DNA from: Acidobacteriota bacterium
GTDB lineage: Bacteria; Acidobacteriota; Terriglobia; UBA7540
Direction of reading: 5' to 3'
Assembly (NCBI GenBank): GCA_021817045.1
Contig: JAKAWG010000018.1
Location: 1 to 64,000 of the forward strand
DNA length: 64,000 nucleotides
Below are positions 40,232 through 48,229 of the stretch, piece by piece. Every line of letters starts with the position of its first letter. Within the stretch, counting starts at the first letter, position 1. The notes beneath the pieces are model-generated. The model was given only the letters and a program-made list of their open reading frames with translations. It ran no database searches and was not told the origin of the DNA. A program made the translations under genes and the position numbers.

Positions 40232-41227
40232 CTGACTAACCGACTATCCCGGCGTGAATTTCTGGAAAAATCGGCCCTCCTCGGAGCTGCGACCGCCATT
40301 GTGAACGAGGCCGCCGCAGCCCGAGAGACCCTACCCACGCGAATTCTAGGCAAGACCGGTGTCCGCGTTTCCATTCTGGCGCTCGGCTGCGGGAGCCGCT
40401 TGCTCTCTTACGGGAACGAGGAGGCCGCTGTCGCTGCCATTAACCTCGCTCTCGATTCAGGAATCAGCTACCTTGACACCGCGTACGGCTACGGGCGCGG
40501 CCTCAGCGAAACGTGGATTGGCCAAGTTGCAAAGACGCGGCGCAGAGAGTTTTTCCTCGCCACGAAGATCGAGCCGCGCGACGGAGATACGGCGCGGCGC
40601 ATCCTCGAAGGTAGCCTGAAGCGGCTGCAGACAAGCCAGATCGACCTGATCCATGTGCATGCCTTGATGGGCCCGGACGACCTCAAGCGCATCGAAGCCA
40701 AAAACGGCGTGCTCAACGCGCTTTATAAGCTACGCGAGCAGAAGGTGACGCGCTTCATCGGCATAACCTGCCACTACAACCCTGTAGTCCTTAAGACCGC
40801 CCTCGAACGGCACGATTTTGATTGCACGCAGATGGCGCTCAACGCCGCCATGCAGGGGATGACCTCCGGGCATCACGGAATGGTGCTGAATCCCACGATG
40901 CACTCGAGCTTCCAGCTCACCGCGCTGCCCGTTGCGCGCAGGAAGAATTTGGGCATCCTGGCGATGAAAGTAACGGGCCAGGAGGGGCTGATCAGGCCCG
41001 GCCCCAAGAAGAGCGATGCCTTAACATTGTTGCGTTACACCTTGAGCTTGCCCGTCGCGGCCGCCGTCGTCGGCATGCCTAAGCTTGAAATGATCCGACA
41101 AAACACGGCCTGGGCTCGGACTTTTAAGCCCATGCCGGAGAAAGAGATGCACGAGTTTTCCCGCCGCATCGCTGCAGCCAATAAACTGGCCCTCGACCTC
41201 AAGTTTAGCGCCCACACGGACGCCTAA
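40232..41227 (+). CDS. Aldo/keto reductase with a Tat signal peptide and apparent CTG start
   Basis: The track starts at GTG 40301, but the same open frame extends upstream to read LTNRLSRREFLEKSALLGAATAIVNEAAAARETLPTRILGKTGVRVS, with the twin-arginine motif SRREFLEK. The frame is closed by TAA further up and has no ATG, GTG or TTG before the Tat motif. CTG 40232 follows AGAGGTGAAGG at a good distance and is my preferred start (331 aa). The catalytic domain has YLDTAYGYGRG (Asp, Tyr), LATKIEPRD (Lys) and IDLIHVHAL (His), all AKR tetrad positions. It is probably a folded, exported oxidoreductase. mscS begins 6 bp after its stop. Confidence 0.8.
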   Translation: MTNRLSRREFLEKSALLGAATAIVNEAAAARETLPTRILGKTGVRVSILALGCGSRLLSYGNEEAAVAAINLALDSGISYLDTAYGYGRGLSETWIGQVAKTRRREFFLATKIEPRDGDTARRILEGSLKRLQTSQIDLIHVHALMGPDDLKRIEAKNGVLNALYKLREQKVTRFIGITCHYNPVVLKTALERHDFDCTQMALNAAMQGMTSGHHGMVLNPTMHSSFQLTALPVARRKNLGILAMKVTGQEGLIRPGPKKSDALTLLRYTLSLPVAAAVVGMPKLEMIRQNTAWARTFKPMPEKEMHEFSRRIAAANKLALDLKFSAHTDA

Positions 41228-41233
41228 TCCGGT

Positions 41234-42568
41234 ATGTCCTTACGGAGCTCTCACGAACGTCTCGTCTACCACATCGCCCGATCCCTCGGGGTGAATGCAA
41301 GGCTCGTTCGCTACACGAACACATTACTATTCATCCTGATCGGCTTCGTAGTAGGCTTGGTCCTCCACCACCTCTGCCTGCGTGCCTCTAAGCGCACACG
41401 CAAGGCTTGGGTGGATTTCCTGTTTTCCGTATTGGCTCCCGTTCCTATCCCTTTGTTCCTCATCGCCGCCATCTATCTGGATTTGTATCTGCTGGCGGTC
41501 ACGACGCGTTTCGAGCACTTCTGGTTGAGAGTGGCGGCTGCGCTCGTGATTGTGCTGATGTGCCTGCTTCCCGGTCGGGCTATCGCGCTTTTTTTGAGGC
41601 GGCTCGGAACGCGCAGACCAGACTTCAAGGACACGGGTCGGCTTCTGGGAACGATCACGGAAGCGACTGTGGCACTGATCGCGATACACACGGTGATGCG
41701 CGCGCTTCGCCTTGGAATAGATTTCGAACAGTGGGAGTCCCGCATAGCCTGGGTGGTAGTGGTGGCGATTGGCTGTTACGGCCTGGCTAAGCTTGTGCTT
41801 CAGTGGCTCGCGCGGCGGACCAAAGGGGACCCAAGCTTTGCCCGGATCGCAGAGCCCGCTTCCCTTCTGACGCGCGCAGTGTTCTCCGCGCTCGGTGTGA
41901 TCATCGTTCTCGACAACTTCGGCGTGCACCTGACAGCTATCTGGACCACATTAGGCGTGGGCAGCGTGGCGGTGGGCTTGGCGCTGCAGGAGACACTCGC
42001 AAACTTTTTCGCGGGCGTTTACATTCTGGCGGATCGGCCCATTACACCCGGCGATTTCATCCAATTGGATAGTGGACAGGAAGGTTACGTGGTACGGGTG
42101 GGATGGCGCTCCACGCTGATCCAGACCCTTATGAGCAACACGGTGGTGGTTCCTAACTCAACGCTCGCTAAGGCGGTAATTACCAATTACTCGAAGCCGG
42201 AAGAGAGCCTTTACGTCAGCCTGGAAATCGGCGCGGCATACGGAAGCGACCCAAGACGCGTTCGGAAAGCGCTGGAAGAAGTGGTAAGAGAGGCGCAACG
42301 CGACGGGCTGGAAGGGCTCGACCTCGCAAGTAAACCCATCGTCCGGTTCGTACCTGGATTCGGAGATTCCTCGCTAAACTTCACGTTGCTCGTGCGCGTA
42401 GATGAGTTCCCGAAACAGTTTGAAGTGCAAACGGAGTTGCGCACGCGCATTGTTGAACGTTTTGAGAAGGAAGGACTGGAATTTCCGTTTCCGACGCGCA
42501 CGCTTGTCCTTGACAAGTCAACGCCGGAGGTACTGGGGCTAGATGGCGGACGGTTTTCCGGGCGCTGA
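41234..42568 (+). CDS. Mechanosensitive ion channel, MscS family
   Basis: A 444-aa protein that releases solutes on hypo-osmotic shock. It has about five membrane helices (for example FILIGFVVGLVLHHL and VAAALVIVLMCLLPG), then the pore helix and vestibule start LGVGSVAVGLALQETLANFFAGVYILADRPITPGDFIQLDSGQEGYVVRVGWRSTLIQTLMSNTVVVPNSTLAKAVITNY, the classic MscS core. The C-terminal alpha/beta domain has SLEIGAAYGSDPRRVRKALEEV. It is translated right after the Tat aldo/keto reductase and probably shares its transcript. Confidence 0.9.
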   Translation: MSLRSSHERLVYHIARSLGVNARLVRYTNTLLFILIGFVVGLVLHHLCLRASKRTRKAWVDFLFSVLAPVPIPLFLIAAIYLDLYLLAVTTRFEHFWLRVAAALVIVLMCLLPGRAIALFLRRLGTRRPDFKDTGRLLGTITEATVALIAIHTVMRALRLGIDFEQWESRIAWVVVVAIGCYGLAKLVLQWLARRTKGDPSFARIAEPASLLTRAVFSALGVIIVLDNFGVHLTAIWTTLGVGSVAVGLALQETLANFFAGVYILADRPITPGDFIQLDSGQEGYVVRVGWRSTLIQTLMSNTVVVPNSTLAKAVITNYSKPEESLYVSLEIGAAYGSDPRRVRKALEEVVREAQRDGLEGLDLASKPIVRFVPGFGDSSLNFTLLVRVDEFPKQFEVQTELRTRIVERFEKEGLEFPFPTRTLVLDKSTPEVLGLDGGRFSGR

Positions 42569-42618
42569 GCCGCTGTAAGCGACGAGTTCAAGGAGTCTGT
42601 GTGAAGATCGTCTCTGAA

Positions 42619-42640
42619 GCGGTGGTGTCCTCACCGCCGC
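42619..42640 (+). terminator. GC-rich hairpin after mscS, weak terminator candidate
   Basis: GCGGTG and CACCGC form a 6-bp stem around GTGTCCT, 50 bp after the mscS stop. The following sequence (CGCCCTTTATGG) has only a short T run, so intrinsic termination is uncertain. Confidence 0.3.
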
Positions 42641-42654
42641 CCTTTATGGTTGAG

Positions 42655-42707
42655 TACCTTTGGAATTGGATTCTGCCACAAAACGACGGAATCCAATTTC
42701 AAAGGTA
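42655..42707. terminator. 19-bp inverted repeat between convergent genes, likely bidirectional terminator
   Basis: TACCTTTGGAATTGGATTC (42655-42673) pairs with GAATCCAATTTCAAAGGTA (42689-42707) with one G-T mismatch, around a 15-bp loop. It lies between mscS (plus) and the DprE1-like gene (minus), where a shared terminator is expected. The stem is AT-rich compared with its surroundings. It could instead be a fossil of a small inverted-repeat element. Confidence 0.5.
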
Positions 42708-42724
42708 GTGGTTTGCCGTGGCTC

Positions 42725-44065
42725 CTAGACAATCTCCAGCCGCCGCGCGAGCGCCGAACGAAAAACTCCGCGCGGATCAAGCTGTTTCTGGATGGCGCGG
42801 AACTCGTTCAGGCGCGGGTATGCGGCAGCGAACGTGCCAGGTGATTGCAGGGCGTCTTTCGCGAGATAGATTCGGCCGCCGCAGCGGACCACGACTTCGT
42901 CGAGTTCGTGCAGGAAGGTGACGAGACCCAGCGCATAGGGAATGTCGAGGGCCAGCGTGTAACCCGGCATGGGGAAAGAAAGCAAGCCGCTGTTGCTCTC
43001 ACCGAACCGTTTGAGCACCGCCAAAAAGGACGCCCTCCGGCTGCGCGCGAGGCGGCCAAGCAACTCGGCGAGCGCGGCTGCGCCTTTTTCGAGCGGCAAC
43101 GCGACTTGGTATTGGACAAAGCCACGCTTGCCGTAGAGGCGATTCCAGTTCGCGACCTTATCGAGTGGATAGAAAAATGGATCGAGGTGAACGATGCGCT
43201 CCACGATCTCCCGGTGCAGCGCGTAGTAGAGGATGTTGAAGGCGCGGACCGAGAAGCCGTTTAGCAGGCAAGAAGGCATATTAAAGGGAATGTTGAATTT
43301 GGGCGGGGGCGGCAGGGGCAAGCCGCAGGCTTCGGCCGAGGTTGCGTGGTCCCCACGCATGAGCACGGACCTGCCCAGCGAGCGCCCGCCTGCGAGGCAA
43401 TCGATCCACGCCACCGAATATTGACTGCGCGCGTCGCCGGCGGCCATGCCTTCGAGCGCCCGCGCAAGGTTTTTCGCCTTCTGGTAATGGACGCGAACAA
43501 ATGCTGTCTCTATTCTTCGCAGCCGAAACCGCGCGCGCAGAATGACGCCTGTCAGCCCCATGCCGCCGATGGTGGCCCAGAAGACGTCGCGATTCTCGTG
43601 GCGCGAACAACGGAGATGCTCACCGGTTGGCGTGAGGAGGTCAAACGAGAGCAGGAAGCTCGCAAAGCTGCCGTCACGATGATGGTTCTTGCCGTGGATG
43701 TCGGCGGCGATGGCGCCCCCGACGGTAACGAACTTCGTCCCAGGCGTGACGGCGGGGAAGAAGCCTCGCGGAAGCAGGTGTTCGATGATCTCGGCGAAAC
43801 TTACTCCCGCTTCGCACTCCATGAACCCGCTGGCTGCGTCGAAGGCCAGGAAGCGGTTCAGCCGTTCCTGCGAAATCACGCCGCCGCCAGGGTTGATGGC
43901 TGCATCACCATAGCTGCGCCCATGGCCGCGAGCAATGTAGGACGTCTCGGCTCCCGACGCGAGCAAGCCGGAAAGCTCTTCGGGCGCCTCGGGGCGGTAA
44001 ACGCGACACATCGCCGCCGGGTAACGGCCCCAGCCCGAAAGATGCTCAGATCGCGGAGAGTCCAT
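42725..44065 (-). CDS. FAD-dependent oxidoreductase, decaprenylphosphoryl-ribose 2'-oxidase (DprE1)-like
   Basis: VAO/PCMH-family flavoenzyme of about 446 aa from ATG 44065; the track start includes the repeat upstream. The FAD domain reads YIARGHGRSYGDAAINPGGGVISQERLNRFL, FPAVTPGTKFVTVGGAIAADIHGKNHHRDGSFASFL and GATIGGMGLTGVILRARFRL, close to actinobacterial DprE1, which oxidises decaprenyl-phosphoribose in arabinan precursor synthesis. The next gene on the strand is a UbiA-type transferase resembling the enzyme that makes that substrate. The DprE2 reductase partner is not in the window. Other aldonolactone-oxidase-like roles remain possible. Confidence 0.75.
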   Translation of the reverse strand: MDSPRSEHLSGWGRYPAAMCRVYRPEAPEELSGLLASGAETSYIARGHGRSYGDAAINPGGGVISQERLNRFLAFDAASGFMECEAGVSFAEIIEHLLPRGFFPAVTPGTKFVTVGGAIAADIHGKNHHRDGSFASFLLSFDLLTPTGEHLRCSRHENRDVFWATIGGMGLTGVILRARFRLRRIETAFVRVHYQKAKNLARALEGMAAGDARSQYSVAWIDCLAGGRSLGRSVLMRGDHATSAEACGLPLPPPPKFNIPFNMPSCLLNGFSVRAFNILYYALHREIVERIVHLDPFFYPLDKVANWNRLYGKRGFVQYQVALPLEKGAAALAELLGRLARSRRASFLAVLKRFGESNSGLLSFPMPGYTLALDIPYALGLVTFLHELDEVVVRCGGRIYLAKDALQSPGTFAAAYPRLNEFRAIQKQLDPRGVFRSALARRLEIV

Positions 44066-44066
44066 G

Positions 44067-44138
44067 CTGTAGCGCCGGTCTCGAGGCCGGCGGCATTTTG
44101 TTTTCAAAGGTTTCGCCGCTCATAGAGCGGCGCTACAG
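44067..44138. repeat. TGTAGCGCCG palindromic element, copy 1
   Basis: CTGTAGCGCCG (44067-44077) and CGGCGCTACAG (44128-44138) are perfect 11-bp terminal inverted repeats. Inside are two smaller hairpins, GGTCTCGAGGCC and GCCGCTCATAGAGCGGC. It fills the whole gap between the ubiA-like stop and the dprE1-like start. Related sequence recurs at 45250. Confidence 0.65.
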
Positions 44139-44139
44139 C

Positions 44140-45066
44140 TTAGAAGTAGATAATCCACACGACAGAAGTGGCCCACAGCAGCACCACGGAAAGCAGTACG
44201 GAATCCGTCAGCAGCGTGCGCGCGGGATTGCCACCTTCTTCTCTCTGGTGCACCAGAAACAGATAGCGGAAAATAGCGAAAATCACGAACGGGACGGTAA
44301 GGGCGAGGTGCCTGCCGGGAAAGCGCGCCCGAACCTCCGCGGATTGCGTGTAGAGCGCGTAGGACATGATGGTGGAAGCCGTGACGATGGCGATGAGTTG
44401 GTCGAGAAAGGAGCGGCTGTAATGCGCGAGGCTCGACCGGTGTTCGACGCATCGCTCGCCAAGAGCAACCAGTTCATGACGGCGCTTGCTGAGCGCCATA
44501 AAAAGCGCAAGCAGCGTCGTGCAGATGATGAGCCAGGAGGAAACCGGCACGTGGATCGCAACGCCGCCCGCCACGACGCGCAACACGAACCCGGCCGCAA
44601 TGACAAACACGTCGAGTAACAAGACGTGCTTCAGCCACGCTGAATATGCCACGTTGAGAAGCAGGTAAAACAGTACCAGGCCGAAGAGCGCGCGGCCCAG
44701 CATCCAGCTTGCGGGCAGCGCGCAAGCGGCGAATAACACCGCCAGGAACAGTGCGGTAACAGGCCGTACCCTGCCGGAAGCGACCGGACGGAAGCGCTTC
44801 ACCGGATGCAGGCGGTCGCTTTCCACGTCCAGAACATCATTAAACAGGTACACCACGCTCGAAGCGGCGCAGAAAATGAGCGTGGCCGAGCAGGCCTCGA
44901 TAACGGCGCGATGGTCCGTCAGCTTTTGGGCAAAAATCAAGGCCGCCAAAACGAAGCCGTTTTTCACCCACTGACTGGGCCGGAGCGCCTCAATCACGGC
45001 GGGCATGCGGAGTCCGGAAGGCCTTGTGACGGCTTCCAGGATGACAGGGCTGCTAAGAGTTTCCAT
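44140..45066 (-). CDS. UbiA-family prenyltransferase, decaprenyl-phosphate phosphoribosyltransferase-like
   Basis: A 308-aa membrane protein of about nine helices. The Asp-rich loop YLFNDVLDVESDRLHPVKRFRPVASGRV contains NDxxDxxxDRxHPxKxxRP, the variant typical of DPPR synthase (Rv3806c-like), which joins PRPP to polyprenyl phosphate. The N-terminal PAVIEALRPSQWVKNGFVLAALIFAQ is also characteristic, and ALFMALSKRRHEL forms the second loop. With the DprE1-like gene 74 bp away it suggests synthesis of a polyprenyl-phosphate pentose donor for surface glycans. Confidence 0.82.
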   Translation of the reverse strand: METLSSPVILEAVTRPSGLRMPAVIEALRPSQWVKNGFVLAALIFAQKLTDHRAVIEACSATLIFCAASSVVYLFNDVLDVESDRLHPVKRFRPVASGRVRPVTALFLAVLFAACALPASWMLGRALFGLVLFYLLLNVAYSAWLKHVLLLDVFVIAAGFVLRVVAGGVAIHVPVSSWLIICTTLLALFMALSKRRHELVALGERCVEHRSSLAHYSRSFLDQLIAIVTASTIMSYALYTQSAEVRARFPGRHLALTVPFVIFAIFRYLFLVHQREEGGNPARTLLTDSVLLSVVLLWATSVVWIIYF

Positions 45067-45249
45067 TCTAGTAATCTATCGGCCTTCGAATAGAACCCTT
45101 GAGGACAAACTCCGACGGCTTACGCCAGTATACATTAATAACTAATAAGTATATAGATCGTCTCTTGGGTGCGCGGAGCCCGGAGATTGCTGGAAGTCGA
45201 GATAAGCCTTTTGTAATGAGAGCATTTTGGGCGGTGTCCTAACTCCAAG

Positions 45250-45303
45250 TGTAGCGCCGAGCTTCAGCTCGGCAGGTGCCGACCTGAAGGCCGGCGCGAC
45301 TTT
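45250..45303. repeat. TGTAGCGCCG-type element, copy 2, in the 336-bp ubiA-DUF465 gap
   Basis: GTGTAGCGCCGAGCTTCAGCTCGGC contains the CCGAGC/GCTCGG hairpin, followed by GCCGACCTGAAGGCCGGC. The start matches the element at 44067. The rest of the gap (45067-45402) is AT-richer around 45135-45160 and shows no gene. AAGGAGGTAA at 45387 is the DUF465 ribosome site. Confidence 0.5.
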
Positions 45304-45402
45304 CAGATCAGGGCACGACCGCATTTTTTGAATGCTTGAAGACGCCGAATGGCTGTGTTAGTCTTGGCGCAGGAGAGAGTAATTTAAGGAGGTAACCCTG
45401 CC

Positions 45403-45627
45403 ATGAGTGATGTGACCGAGACCGTCCGGGAGCAGTTGATGGTCAGCAGTGAAGAATATCAGCACCTCCGGCATGAGCACGCGCTTTACGATGCCAAGCT
45501 CGACGACCTCGCCCATCGAAAGTATCTGAGCGATCAGGATCAGATCGAGGAAGCCCGGCTGAAAAAACTCAAGCTCCGGGCGAAGGATCGGATGGAGCAG
45601 TTGATTCACCGCGCCATGAGCGCGTGA
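45403..45627 (+). CDS. DUF465 (YdcH-like) small protein
   Basis: A 74-aa, mostly helical protein: LMVSSEEYQHLRHEHALYDAKLDDLAHRKYLSDQDQIEEARLKKLKLRAKDRMEQLIHR. The pattern of a short helix, LxxEHxxLDxxLxxL, a loop near YLSDQDQIEEARLKKxKLxxKDxM and a closing helix is the DUF465 signature. The function is unknown. A near-perfect Shine-Dalgarno (AAGGAGGTAA) precedes the ATG, implying strong translation. psd starts 113 bp downstream. Confidence 0.85.
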   Translation: MSDVTETVREQLMVSSEEYQHLRHEHALYDAKLDDLAHRKYLSDQDQIEEARLKKLKLRAKDRMEQLIHRAMSA

Positions 45628-45739
45628 AGTGAGTGATTTTTCCTGGACGCACGCGGGCTCCTTTAAGGGAGCAAAGGAGAGCACTATTTATTTGCCGCTG
45701 TACACCTCGCAGTTTCCCGCCGCATTCGTCTAAATTGCC

Positions 45740-46360
45740 ATGGTCAAAGAAGGATACTGGTATGGCTTGCCCTTGCTGTGCGGGGCACTGGGGTCGTTCG
45801 CACTGCGGCTGTGGGCGCCCGGTTGTGTGTTTGGGCTGGCGGCCGTTTTTGTCCTGAACTTTTTCCGCGATCCCGAGCGCACGATACCGAGCGATCCGGG
45901 AGCTATCGTCTCGCCGGCCGATGGCCGCGTCGTACAGGTGGTGGAGGAATCGATCGAGGACCGAGCCGTGCGGCGGATCAGCATCTTCATGTCACCCCTG
46001 GACGTTCACGTGAACCGCGCTCCGGTGGCGGGCGTGATCCGGAGCGTCACCTACAAGCCGGGGGCGTTCCACATCGCCTCTCGGTCGCAAGCCTCGGTTG
46101 AAAACGAGCAAAACCTGTTTGTGATCGAGGGCATCTCCGGGACAATCTGGGTGAAGCAAATCGCTGGCGCTTTGGCGCGTCGCATCGTATTCTGGAAACG
46201 TTGTGGGGACCGCCTTGAGCGTGGCGAGCGGGTAGGACTCATCAAATTCGGATCGCGCGTGGACGTGATGAGCGATGCGAAGGTTGACTGGCAGGTGAAG
46301 GTGGGAGACCGGGTGAAAGCGGGGAGCACGATTCTTGGAATTGCCAAGCCGCAGTCCTGA
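45740..46360 (+). CDS. psd: Phosphatidylserine decarboxylase (Psd, archaeal/short type)
   Basis: Converts phosphatidylserine to phosphatidylethanolamine at the membrane. The 206-aa proenzyme has one or two N-terminal hydrophobic helices, PGAIVSPADGRVVQV, RRISIFMSPLDVHVNRAPVAGVI, and a C-terminal VGLIKFGSRVDVM, where cleavage between Gly and Ser generates the pyruvoyl cofactor. Size and motifs match the short PSD-A type. It overlaps pssA by 26 bp, so the two consecutive steps are translationally coupled. Confidence 0.93.
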   Translation: MVKEGYWYGLPLLCGALGSFALRLWAPGCVFGLAAVFVLNFFRDPERTIPSDPGAIVSPADGRVVQVVEESIEDRAVRRISIFMSPLDVHVNRAPVAGVIRSVTYKPGAFHIASRSQASVENEQNLFVIEGISGTIWVKQIAGALARRIVFWKRCGDRLERGERVGLIKFGSRVDVMSDAKVDWQVKVGDRVKAGSTILGIAKPQS

Positions 46361-47216
46361 ATTGCGCTCCGGAGTTCGCCAGCGCCGGGGCGTTTACATT
46401 CTTCCCAGCTTGTTTACGGTGGGAACGCTGATTTGTGGCTTTATTGCGATCCTTTCGACTCTGAAAGGGGCGCAGACGCTGGCCGCGGGGGGCGCGAGCG
46501 CGGCCGCGCTGGTCGCGTTTGACGACGCGGCAAAAAAGATCGGTTGGGCCATCGTATTCGACGGCCTCGATGGCCGCATTGCCCGGCTCACCCATTCGGC
46601 CTCTGATTTCGGAAGGGAATTCGACTCCCTGGTCGACGTCATCGCCTTCGGGATCGCGCCGGCGCTGCTGGCTTATGCCTGGGGGGTGCAAGCCATCCAG
46701 GCCAGCCACACGGAACCCACCGTCTTTTTTTATATTCAGCGCATCGGATGGCTCGTAAGCTTTGCGTTTCTCATCTGCGGTGCGGCGCGCCTGGCTCGCT
46801 TCAACATCGACCGCGGCTCGACTGCCGACCGTCGCTATTTTGTCGGCCTGCCGATTCCCGCCGGTGCGGGCGTAGTGGCGGCCGTTGTGCACTGGGAAAA
46901 GCAACCCATTGAGCACTGGTTTTACGGTTTGGTTTGGCTCATCGTGCTAGGGGGTGCAGCCTACCTCATGGTCAGCCGCGTGCGCTATTTTAGCTTCAAG
47001 GCTATGGACCTTCGCAAGAAACGATCCTATCTGATGATTATCCTGATGGGCCTGATCGTCTGGGCGATCTGGGCGTATTCCGAGCCGGTGCTGCTGGCGA
47101 TTGCGATGGGTTATTTTCTCTCGGGGCCGGTCATGCGCCTGGTCGGGCGTGGTCGAACTCGTCCTCCTGCCCCTAAGCCCGAAGGCGCCCGCAGCCGCGA
47201 GGTTGAGGCCACATGA
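46335..47216 (+). CDS. pssA: CDP-diacylglycerol-serine O-phosphatidyltransferase
   Basis: Makes phosphatidylserine from CDP-diacylglycerol and serine, supplying Psd. The 293-aa product has the CDP-alcohol phosphotransferase motif DGLDGRIARLTHSASDFGREFDSLVD, N-terminal VYILPSLFTVGTLICGFIAIL and several further helices. The order psd-pssA is common. The start is TTG 46335 inside psd; a second TTG lies six bases on. It ends in a basic tail and overlaps the next gene by 4 bp. Confidence 0.93.
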   Translation: MELPSRSPELRSGVRQRRGVYILPSLFTVGTLICGFIAILSTLKGAQTLAAGGASAAALVAFDDAAKKIGWAIVFDGLDGRIARLTHSASDFGREFDSLVDVIAFGIAPALLAYAWGVQAIQASHTEPTVFFYIQRIGWLVSFAFLICGAARLARFNIDRGSTADRRYFVGLPIPAGAGVVAAVVHWEKQPIEHWFYGLVWLIVLGGAAYLMVSRVRYFSFKAMDLRKKRSYLMIILMGLIVWAIWAYSEPVLLAIAMGYFLSGPVMRLVGRGRTRPPAPKPEGARSREVEAT

Positions 47217-48229
47217 GCCGCGAAACCCGCGTGGCAATGACGGGCGCGACGTCTCTTCTCGGCAAGGAAATTCTCGGTGTCCTCAAAGAGCGGCGTTTCC
47301 CCGCGTCGCGCGTCGTGCGGCTAGAAGCCGGCGAAGATTTTCCGGAAATACCTGTCCTCGACCTCGATGCGGAGGCTCTTCCGCTTGCTCCAGGAGAACC
47401 GGAGAGCGAGCGTTACGATTTGGTTCTCCTGGCCGCCAATCCACGCGCCGGACGGGGAAAAGCGCCGCACTTCGAACAATCGTCAGAATGGGTCATTGAT
47501 GCCGTTCACGTCCTTCCGGAGCCGGAAGGAGCTGTGCTTAGCATTCCCTTTCTTGACCGGCCGAACAAAACGTCCGCGGGCAACCCCCACTACTTTATTT
47601 CTCCGCACACGGCGGCAATCGTGCTCGACGCCTTGCTCGTGCGACTCTCGGCCTGCTTTGAGCTTAAACGGGTTGTCGCGCAGATCTTCAATCCCGCTTC
47701 CGAGCTCGGGCCCGAAGCGATTGACGAGCTTCAAAAGCAGACCGTGAGCCTGTTAAGCTTTCAGCAAGTACCAAAAGAGATTTTTGACGCGCAATCCGCT
47801 TTCAACCTCGCTCCGCGCCTCGGGCGCAAGGCGCGGGCCGGGTTCGCGAGCCTGGAACTCCGCATTCGCTCGGAGTTGAAACGGATGCTCGCCGGGCGGG
47901 TGCCGCTCCCTTCAGTTCGCCTCGTCCAGGTCCCCTTGTTCTACTCGCTTGCTTTCTCGCTTTACGTGGAGGCGGCTGGGCCGGTAACGGCGGCAACAGC
48001 CGAGCAAGCCCTCGCGTGTGAGCAGATTCGGGTGCTTAAGTCTTCGCACGGCGTTCCTTCGCCGGTCGAAGTGCAGGGCTCGGCAGAAGTCCTTGTGGAC
48101 CCCGTACTACTTGACGAAGAGCACGAGGGAGGATTTTGGTTGTGGGCCGTGGCGGACAACTTGCGCGTTGCCGCAGAGAACGCGGTCGCGATTGCCGAGA
48201 GCCTCCTTGCGGGAAGCGAGGGCACTTGA
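47213..48229 (+). CDS. Aspartate-semialdehyde-dehydrogenase-like protein lacking the catalytic Cys (Usg-like)
   Basis: A 338-aa protein with the Asd fold: NAD(P)-binding start RVAMTGATSLLGKEILGVLKERRFP and a C-terminal dimerisation domain with QIFNPASELGPEAIDELQKQT. In true Asd the nucleophilic Cys lies in N-x-x-C after the cofactor domain; the matching stretch here is GNPHYFISPHTAAIVLDALLVRL, with no Cys. This is the situation in E. coli Usg-1. It is therefore probably not a dehydrogenase, and its role is unknown. It lies between pssA and lptE with 4-bp overlaps on both sides, so it is translated with envelope-lipid genes. Confidence 0.75.
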   Translation: MSRETRVAMTGATSLLGKEILGVLKERRFPASRVVRLEAGEDFPEIPVLDLDAEALPLAPGEPESERYDLVLLAANPRAGRGKAPHFEQSSEWVIDAVHVLPEPEGAVLSIPFLDRPNKTSAGNPHYFISPHTAAIVLDALLVRLSACFELKRVVAQIFNPASELGPEAIDELQKQTVSLLSFQQVPKEIFDAQSAFNLAPRLGRKARAGFASLELRIRSELKRMLAGRVPLPSVRLVQVPLFYSLAFSLYVEAAGPVTAATAEQALACEQIRVLKSSHGVPSPVEVQGSAEVLVDPVLLDEEHEGGFWLWAVADNLRVAAENAVAIAESLLAGSEGT

